This document shows positions 58,746-64,000 of a stretch of DNA of 64,000 nt, in pieces. The stretch's first letter is position 1. Every line of letters begins with the position of its first letter. This stretch comes from Lachnospiraceae bacterium (GTDB lineage Bacteria > Bacillota > Clostridia > Lachnospirales > Lachnospiraceae): NCBI GenBank assembly GCA_017619615.1, contig JAFZRY010000021.1, forward strand, positions 62,001 through 126,000, in the 5' to 3' direction. The notes beneath the pieces are model-generated. The model had not been told where the DNA came from. It saw only the letters and a list, made by a program, of their open reading frames with translations, and made no database searches. The translations under genes and the position numbers were made by a program.

Positions 58746-59747
58746 ATGGGTTTCACAAAAGCACTGGGCACGGGGACGCTGGACCCGGAGACCCTTAAAA
58801 AAGACAAAAAGAGCTGTCTCAAGGCAGGCCCCTGCGGACTCGGGGACAAAGCCATGTATCTCAACAGCTTTTACATAGATCGTCAGTATTACATTCTTTA
58901 CGAAGACGTGCAGCGGGTGTTCAAACGCGTGGCCATGACCAAGGGCGGCTTTTCCGGCAAGGGGATGTTCAGTTCCATGGCCTACCTGGTGGTCCAGTAC
59001 GACCACGGCAAAGAGAAGGCCTGCAAGTTCAAATATGAAGACGACGTGGACGTTTTCCTGAAGCAGCTGGAGATCAGCCATCCGGAGATCCCGACCCACA
59101 GCGTGGAGGCGGAGGCGCGGCTGAAGAAGGCGCAGGAGGAGGAAGAGGCGAAATACGTGAAGAACCTCTCCAAAGAGGCGGAAGCCTCCCTGCGCAAGCT
59201 GGACGGTGCGCGGGAAAAACTGGAGCGCCGGCCCGCGACCTGGACGCGTCTGGCGGCCGCCGCGAAGCAGAAACGTTCCGTGGACAACGCGGATCCCACG
59301 TACAAGGTCCTGGCCCTGATCGTACTGCTGCTGGCGGTGATCTCGGCCAGCTTTGGCCTGGTCGCGCTGCTCCACAAACTGGGCAATTACGCCATTTATT
59401 TCCTGATGTTCGGCTTTGCCTTCATCTTCCTGATCATGGCTTCCCGCATCCTGCCGACCGGCCGCCGCAATAAGAAATCGGTGCAGCGGGAATGGGACGG
59501 CTCCGTGGAAGCGATGGAGAAGTTCGTGGGTAAAGATTTCCTCGTGCCGGCGCATTACGCGCACCCGACGGTGCTGCGCCGTATGGAGCGGGCGATCCGC
59601 CAGGGGCGGGCGGAAACGACGGACGAGGCCCTGCAGGTAGTCAAGGACGACCTGAAGGCCCTCAACAAGGACGTGACCGTGTCCCAGAAAGAATACGACG
59701 AGGTGGTGGAGGTCAAGCCCCTGTTCCTCCTGAGCAACTATGAATAA
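58746..59747 (+). CDS. Membrane protein with PH-like N-terminal domain, first gene of a MoxR/VWA operon
   Basis: 333 residues. The N-terminal ~120 residues are beta-rich (GDKAMYLNSFYIDRQYYILY, then VFKRVAMTKGGF), like a bacterial PH domain. A Glu/Lys/Ala-rich coiled-coil (~120-160) follows, then two membrane helices (~185-208, ~215-238) and a soluble helical end. No family I recognise with certainty. GAGGAGG precedes the ATG. It overlaps the ATPase gene by 8 bases, so the two are co-translated. It may anchor the ATPase/VWA machine to the membrane. Confidence 0.7.
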   Translation: MGFTKALGTGTLDPETLKKDKKSCLKAGPCGLGDKAMYLNSFYIDRQYYILYEDVQRVFKRVAMTKGGFSGKGMFSSMAYLVVQYDHGKEKACKFKYEDDVDVFLKQLEISHPEIPTHSVEAEARLKKAQEEEEAKYVKNLSKEAEASLRKLDGAREKLERRPATWTRLAAAAKQKRSVDNADPTYKVLALIVLLLAVISASFGLVALLHKLGNYAIYFLMFGFAFIFLIMASRILPTGRRNKKSVQREWDGSVEAMEKFVGKDFLVPAHYAHPTVLRRMERAIRQGRAETTDEALQVVKDDLKALNKDVTVSQKEYDEVVEVKPLFLLSNYE

Positions 59748-60693
59748 GCATCACGCGGCGGACCTGCTGGAATACCTGCGCGCGGAAGGCGTCCGGGAAG
59801 AACTGCTGGCCGAGACGGAAGCGTTCCGGCTGGCTCATCCGGTGCCTGCGGAGCTGGCGGACCGGGTGCCCGCGCCGGCCTATGTTTACTACGGCAAAGC
59901 GGTGTGGGAGAAGGCCCTTGCGGCCCTGCTCTGCGGCGAAAACCTGCTGCTGTCCGGCCCCAAGGCCAGCGGGAAAAACGTGTTGGCGGAAAACCTGTCG
60001 TGCCTGTTCGGGCGGCCGCAGTGGGACATCTCGTTCCACATCAACGTGGACGCCGCGTATCTGATCGGCTCGGACACGTTTGACGGCGAGAAGGTCGTGT
60101 TCCGGCCCGGCCCCGTCTATCTCTGCGCGCTGCAGGGCGGCTTCGGCGTCCTGGACGAAATCAACATGGCGCGCAACGAGGCTCTGGCGGTGCTCCACGC
60201 CGCGCTGGATTTCCGGCGCGTGCTGGACGTGCCGGGGTATGCGAGGGTCCCGCTGAAAGAGGAGACCCGCTTCATCGCCACCATGAACTACGGCTATGCG
60301 GGCACGCGGGAACTGAACGCGGCGCTCTGCTCGCGCTTCGCCGTGCTGGACATGCCGGTGATCGGGGAGGAGGACCTGCGCAAACTGCTTTGGACCACGT
60401 TCCCGGATCTCAAGGCGCAGCCCGGGGAGCAGTTCATGCGGCTTTTTTACGATCTGGAACGGAAGGCGGCCGCGGCGGAGATCTCCGACCGGGCGCTGGA
60501 CCTGCGCGGCATCCTGGACGCGCTGCGCCTGATGGGGCGGGGCTTAAGTTCGGGCGACGCGCTGGATATGTGCATCTGCGGCAAGGTCTTCGACCCGCTG
60601 GAGCAGGAACTGATCCGGGACGTGATCCGGGCGCGCCTGCCGATGGATCTGACCGGTGCCGAGTTGTTTGAAGAAACAAAGGCGGAGGCCTGA
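59740..60693 (+). CDS. MoxR/CbbQ-type AAA+ ATPase
   Basis: 317 residues. Walker A is LLSGPKASGKNVLAENL (~70-86), with Lys present and Asn in the Ser/Thr position. Walker B is GFGVLDEINMARNEAL. Sensor 1 is FIATMNYGYAGTRELNAAL and an arginine finger candidate follows. This is the MoxR family, which works with VWA-domain partners to remodel or activate protein complexes. It overlaps the membrane protein gene and is 2 bases before the VWA gene. Confidence 0.9.
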   Translation: MNKHHAADLLEYLRAEGVREELLAETEAFRLAHPVPAELADRVPAPAYVYYGKAVWEKALAALLCGENLLLSGPKASGKNVLAENLSCLFGRPQWDISFHINVDAAYLIGSDTFDGEKVVFRPGPVYLCALQGGFGVLDEINMARNEALAVLHAALDFRRVLDVPGYARVPLKEETRFIATMNYGYAGTRELNAALCSRFAVLDMPVIGEEDLRKLLWTTFPDLKAQPGEQFMRLFYDLERKAAAAEISDRALDLRGILDALRLMGRGLSSGDALDMCICGKVFDPLEQELIRDVIRARLPMDLTGAELFEETKAEA

Positions 60694-60695
60694 CC

Positions 60696-62414
60696 GTGAG
60701 ACCCGCGCCTGCCATGAGCACCGAAGAACGCCGGGCCATGGGCATGGTCTGGAACGGGGCGGAGGATTATGAGATAACTCCGCCTTTTTTGTCTTACCGG
60801 CCGGACGGGCGCGCGGATTTTTACCGTAACACGGTGGTCGGCCTGGCGGTGAAATGGCTGGGATACGAGCCGCTGACATCGCTGTTCGCGTCCTGGTCCG
60901 GCAGCGGCCGGGCCGCCCTGTTCGACGGGATCGCGTGGCTCGGCATCGAACAGTACGTGTATGAAAAAGAACTGCCCCTCCGGCCCCGTCTGGCGGCGCT
61001 GCGGCACGAATGCGCGGCGGAGTTTTTTGCGGGCCGGGGCGGTCTGTCCCGCCAGCAGATGATGGCCGGCGGCCCTTTGCTGCAGCAGCAGGCGGCCCGC
61101 TGGGAAACCGTGCTGGGCCGGGAACCGCGGTTTGTTTTTGCCAGAGATAAGCGCCTGAAGGAAGCGCTGGAACTGTCCGGGGATCTGACACCGGCGGCGG
61201 TGCCGCAGGCCGTCAGGGAGATCCTGGCGGTATATTTTCACTTCAGTGATTTCCGCCTGTCCGGCGCGCACCGTCCCTCCGAGGGCCGCAGCCTCTTCCT
61301 GCGGAAGGAACGCTCCCACCGGGATTCCCTGCTGCAGCGGGGCGAGTGGGAAGACGCCCCCGGCGGGCTGAGCCCGCGGCGGACGGAGGCGGCCCGCGCC
61401 CGTGAGGAAGCGGACCGGGCGTATATCGAAGCCTGCTTCGGCCCGCCCTGCCTTTCCGCGCGGGAACTGGCGCGCATGGAAAAAGTCCTGTGCCGCGACG
61501 CGCACGCGCTCTGCCGCCTTTGGGTCACCGGAAGCCGGCGGGGCAGCGGGGCCGCGGAACAGCGGGAAGCCCTGCTGTTCGCCCGGGAAGCGGCGGAGCA
61601 GGCCGGCAAAAACGCGGACTTCATCCAAAAAGAGCGTGTGATGGTGCAGGCCGGCATCCGCAGTCTGTCCGCCCGCCTGGCCGTGATGCTGGAAAACTTC
61701 GCGCAGGAACTGCCCGAGACCGGCGTCCGCGGCCGCCTCATGGGCGAGCGCGCCTACCGTATGCCCCTGCTGCAGGATCCGACGGTGTTCCTGAAACCCG
61801 CGCAGGATCCGCGGCCGGACCTGTCCGTGGACCTTCTGCTGGACGCGTCCGCTTCCCGCACCGCTTCCCAGGAAATGATCGCCGCCCAGGCCTACATGCT
61901 GGCGGAAAGCATGATGCACTGCGGGATCCCCGTCCGTGTCCTGTGCTTCCGCAGCCTGCGCGGCTATACCGTCCTGCAGATCCTGAAGGACGAAAAGGAG
62001 CGCGCCGCCGCACCCATCCTGCAGTATTTCGCGGGCGGCTGGAACCGCGACGGGCTTGCCCTGAAAAGCCTGGAATACCTGGAGACCCTGCGGGAGGAGC
62101 CGTCCTCGCGGCGCCTCGTGTTGGTGCTGACCGACGCACACCCGAGCGATTCCACGGAAATGCCGCCGGAGGGCCGCAGCCCGTTCCGGCGCGCTTATGA
62201 GGGCCTGTCCGCCATGGAGGATACGGCCGCCGCGGCAGCGGACCTGCGGAAAAAAGGCATCCGGCTCGCCGCCGTCTTCACCGGCTCCCATTCGCATCTG
62301 GAAGCCCTGAAAACCATCTACGGCAATCACTTTGTCCGCATCCGGCACATGGAACAACTGGCCCAGGAGGCCGGCACGCTGCTGGAGCAGGAACTGATAC
62401 AATGGAGAGGATAA
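60696..62414 (+). CDS. VWA-domain protein, partner of the MoxR ATPase
   Basis: 572 residues from GTG 60696 (GGAGG in the preceding gene end). The N-terminal ~360 residues are helical and carry conserved Arg/Glu patches. The VWA domain (~370-572) has a MIDAS of LLLDASASRTAS (D-x-S-x-S), with the Thr in the region after MMHCGIPVRVLCFRS and LVLTDAHPSD. This is the CbbO/NorD/CoxE type layout. Such a protein usually presents a target to the ATPase. The target is not visible in the operon; none of the neighbours is a known metalloenzyme. Confidence 0.88.
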   Translation: MRPAPAMSTEERRAMGMVWNGAEDYEITPPFLSYRPDGRADFYRNTVVGLAVKWLGYEPLTSLFASWSGSGRAALFDGIAWLGIEQYVYEKELPLRPRLAALRHECAAEFFAGRGGLSRQQMMAGGPLLQQQAARWETVLGREPRFVFARDKRLKEALELSGDLTPAAVPQAVREILAVYFHFSDFRLSGAHRPSEGRSLFLRKERSHRDSLLQRGEWEDAPGGLSPRRTEAARAREEADRAYIEACFGPPCLSARELARMEKVLCRDAHALCRLWVTGSRRGSGAAEQREALLFAREAAEQAGKNADFIQKERVMVQAGIRSLSARLAVMLENFAQELPETGVRGRLMGERAYRMPLLQDPTVFLKPAQDPRPDLSVDLLLDASASRTASQEMIAAQAYMLAESMMHCGIPVRVLCFRSLRGYTVLQILKDEKERAAAPILQYFAGGWNRDGLALKSLEYLETLREEPSSRRLVLVLTDAHPSDSTEMPPEGRSPFRRAYEGLSAMEDTAAAAADLRKKGIRLAAVFTGSHSHLEALKTIYGNHFVRIRHMEQLAQEAGTLLEQELIQWRG

Positions 62415-62432
62415 GAAAGGAGCGCAGCAGCC

Positions 62433-62768
62433 ATGTTTGAGAAAAAAGTTGAGATCTACAAAAAGAAAGACCGGGAGACCTGGAAACAATTGACGGAAGT
62501 CCTGAAGGCCGGCGGCCTGAAAATCTCCGCGGGCCATTATTTCGCCGATGTCGTCGCGAACGGCGGCTGCGGCGCCAAACTCGACCCCCGCAACTTCGGC
62601 GCCAAAGGCGCGGCCGACCGGGACGTTTATTACATCCGCGTCAAAGAAACGGACCGCGAGACAGCCCTGAAACTCATCCACGACGCCGGCCTCGTGACCG
62701 TAGTGGACGAGGACGCGGCGCTGGACGCCGCGCAGCGGCTGCGGAAGCGGGAAGAGGAGGAAAAGTAA
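62433..62768 (+). CDS. Small conserved-looking protein after the VWA gene
   Basis: 111 residues, 18 bases after the VWA stop with GAAAGGAG upstream. MFEKKVEIYKKKDRETWKQL at the N-terminus, then a central HYFADVVANGGCGAKLDPRN. No known family comes to mind. It ends in an acidic tail before a terminator. Its place in the transcript argues for a shared role with the MoxR/VWA proteins. Confidence 0.7.
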   Translation: MFEKKVEIYKKKDRETWKQLTEVLKAGGLKISAGHYFADVVANGGCGAKLDPRNFGAKGAADRDVYYIRVKETDRETALKLIHDAGLVTVVDEDAALDAAQRLRKREEEEK

Positions 62769-62781
62769 GGAGGCAAACAAA

Positions 62782-62809
62782 AAGAAGGGCAGATACCCTT
62801 CTTTTTTTG
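62782..62809. terminator. Terminator after the MoxR/VWA operon
   Basis: AAGAAGGG-cagata-CCCTTCTTTTTTT, 14 bases after the stop, between converging transcription units. Confidence 0.9.
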
Positions 62810-62843
62810 TGTCCGGCGGGCGGAAAAAACAGTCCTCCGGCCC

Positions 62844-64000
62844 TTATTCCAGTGTGATCTTTTTGAACGGAATCCCCAGATCCCCCAGTATGGTCTCTTC
62901 GCGCTCCTGGCAGCTGAACAGGAAGACCTGGCCGGCGTAGTTGTCGCGGAGCCAGTTCAGCAGGGCGGTCAGGCGCTCGTCGTCATAGAAGGCGAAGCTG
63001 TCGTCGAAGAAGAGGGGCATGGGCTCGTCCGGCCAGAGGAGGCGGACCATCGCCAGGCGGAAGGAGAAGTAGAGCTGCTCCATGGTGCCGCCGGAGAGGG
63101 ATTCCGGCGGGATCAGCTGGTGGTCCTGCTCGGCCAGCAGCTGCAGGTCGCTGCCCACGCGCACGCCCTGGTAGCGGCCGCCGGTGATCTCGCGGAAGAT
63201 GCCGGAGGCGGTCCCGGTGAGGGGCGCGCCGAAGTCGCTGGCGGTGCGGACCGACAGGTCGGCCAGCGTGTCCATGGCCAGATCCAGGGCCGCGATCTCC
63301 TCCTCCAGTTCCTGATTCTTCCGCAGGACCGGCTGCAGCGCCGCTTCTTCCTCGCGCAGTCTGCGGATGTTGTCCTCCCAGCGCTCGCGTTCCATGCGGC
63401 GGGAGAGGTTTTCCTCCAGGCTGCGGCTGATCGACTGGTTGTCGCCCAGGATGCGCGTCAGTTCCTCGGTCGTTTCCTGCACAGCCGCTTCGCGTTCGTC
63501 CAGATATTCGAAAGCGTCGGCGGCCTTGCCCAGAAACTCCTTCAGTTCCGCGGCTTCCTGCGCGCTGCCGGCCGCTTCGTGGCCGGGCATGTATTTGTCC
63601 AGCAGCTTCAGCAGAACTTCGCGGTTCTTCTTCTGCGCGTCCAGCGCGTCCTGCTTGCGGGAGAAGCGGAGCGAGACGAGCAGGGCCGCGAAAAAGCCGG
63701 CGGCGGCCAGGCCGGCGGCCGGATAATGGTGCGTCTGGACGGAGTTCACGACCAGCCAGAAGAACAGCAGCATCACGGGCAGCGTCAGGTAGGAGATCAG
63801 TTTGACGGTCCCCGGGAAAAAGCGGCTGTCCGCGTAGCTTTCCTCGAAGTTTTCCATGGATTCCGCCACGACGGATGCTTTCTCCAGATCCTTTTTAACT
63901 GCTTCGCGGTCGTCCAGGCCGTGGTCCTTGAGCAGCGCGCGGCGGGCTTCCAGCTCGCGGGTCAGGTGCGTGCGCTCTTCGGCCAGACGGCGGGCGCGGG
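62844..64000 (-). CDS. YhaN-like SMC/Rad50-type ATPase, C-terminal part (5' end beyond window)
   Basis: The frame is open to the window edge, so residues upstream of the GTG at 63869 belong to the same protein. Visible are a coiled-coil, a membrane hairpin (ISYLTLPVMLLFFWLVVNSV and AAGLAAAGFFAALLVSLRF), a second long coiled-coil, the signature LSGGTMEQLYFSFRLAM and Walker B/D-loop PLFFDDSFAFYDDERL. This matches the YhaN-type membrane-associated SMC-like ATPase of Bacillota, whose partner is usually the nuclease YhaO/SbcD-like. The N-terminal Walker A lies outside the window. Confidence 0.85.
   Translation of the reverse strand, partial: RARRLAEERTHLTRELEARRALLKDHGLDDREAVKKDLEKASVVAESMENFEESYADSRFFPGTVKLISYLTLPVMLLFFWLVVNSVQTHHYPAAGLAAAGFFAALLVSLRFSRKQDALDAQKKNREVLLKLLDKYMPGHEAAGSAQEAAELKEFLGKAADAFEYLDEREAAVQETTEELTRILGDNQSISRSLEENLSRRMERERWEDNIRRLREEEAALQPVLRKNQELEEEIAALDLAMDTLADLSVRTASDFGAPLTGTASGIFREITGGRYQGVRVGSDLQLLAEQDHQLIPPESLSGGTMEQLYFSFRLAMVRLLWPDEPMPLFFDDSFAFYDDERLTALLNWLRDNYAGQVFLFSCQEREETILGDLGIPFKKITLE

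Noticed and set aside
60447..62780. 777-codon minus-strand frame opposite the MoxR/VWA genes
   Set aside because: Antisense shadow of genes with AAA+ and VWA motifs; no domain and no ribosome binding site.

Overview
The window looks like chromosomal DNA of a GC-rich anaerobic member of the Bacillota (class Clostridia, gut-type). Supporting signs are strong AGGAGG-type ribosome binding sites, MutS2, class 1B dihydroorotate dehydrogenase with PyrK, superoxide reductase, a cysteine desulfidase, many Zn-ribbon membrane proteins and many LxxC lipoproteins with Thr/Pro/Ser-rich linkers. This is inference from gene content. I see no tRNA, rRNA, CRISPR array, prophage or IS transposase. Third codon positions are very GC-rich, so long antisense open frames are common and were discarded.

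Layout. 1-11.2 kb: the 3' end of comEC running without a stop into a membrane protein, Zn-ribbon and DUF218 membrane proteins, a Ser/Thr kinase divergent from a small helix-turn-helix protein, two divergent ribbon-helix-helix (RHH) regulators with shared operator motifs, envelope lipoproteins, a C69 dipeptidase, RidA, a dicarboxylate/amino acid symporter and superoxide reductase. 11.2-18.2 kb: a frameshifted YwaF/TP0381-type membrane gene, a two-component system, an ECF sigma factor with a DUF4367 partner, and an ABC-F ATPase with an attenuator leader. 18.5-27.4 kb: an XRE regulator, cysK-cysE, a lipoprotein, Nudix and flavin-reductase-like enzymes, cysteine desulfidase and a UvrD-type helicase. 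27.5-33.2 kb: a complete UMP operon on the minus strand, pyrC-K-D-F-E-B-I, with a leader-peptide/terminator arrangement; carAB and pyrR are not in the window.

33.2-41.6 kb: three paralogous lipoproteins, a membrane XRE regulator and an ABC exporter, with a duplicated promoter segment carrying the tail of a lost lipoprotein copy. 41.7-45.4 kb: an operon of two alpha/beta hydrolases, a condensation-type acyltransferase and a Zn-ribbon membrane protein. 45.5-52.5 kb: a minus-strand operon mutS2, response regulator, histidine kinase, PlsC-type acyltransferase, GltS-type symporter. 52.7-58.6 kb: amidase lipoprotein, membrane protein, a tandem-TIR/Sel1/TPR protein and CstA. 58.7-62.8 kb: a four-gene MoxR-type ATPase/VWA module. 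The right edge cuts an SMC-like ATPase.

Two families of short intergenic palindromic repeats recur. One has the core GGGGACGGTTC/GGAACCGTCCCC, the other starts GTAGGGGC. The features I would follow first are the ABC-F leader (two micro-ORFs plus a terminator hairpin), the pyr leader, the RHH operator pair, the tandem-TIR protein and the MoxR/VWA operon.
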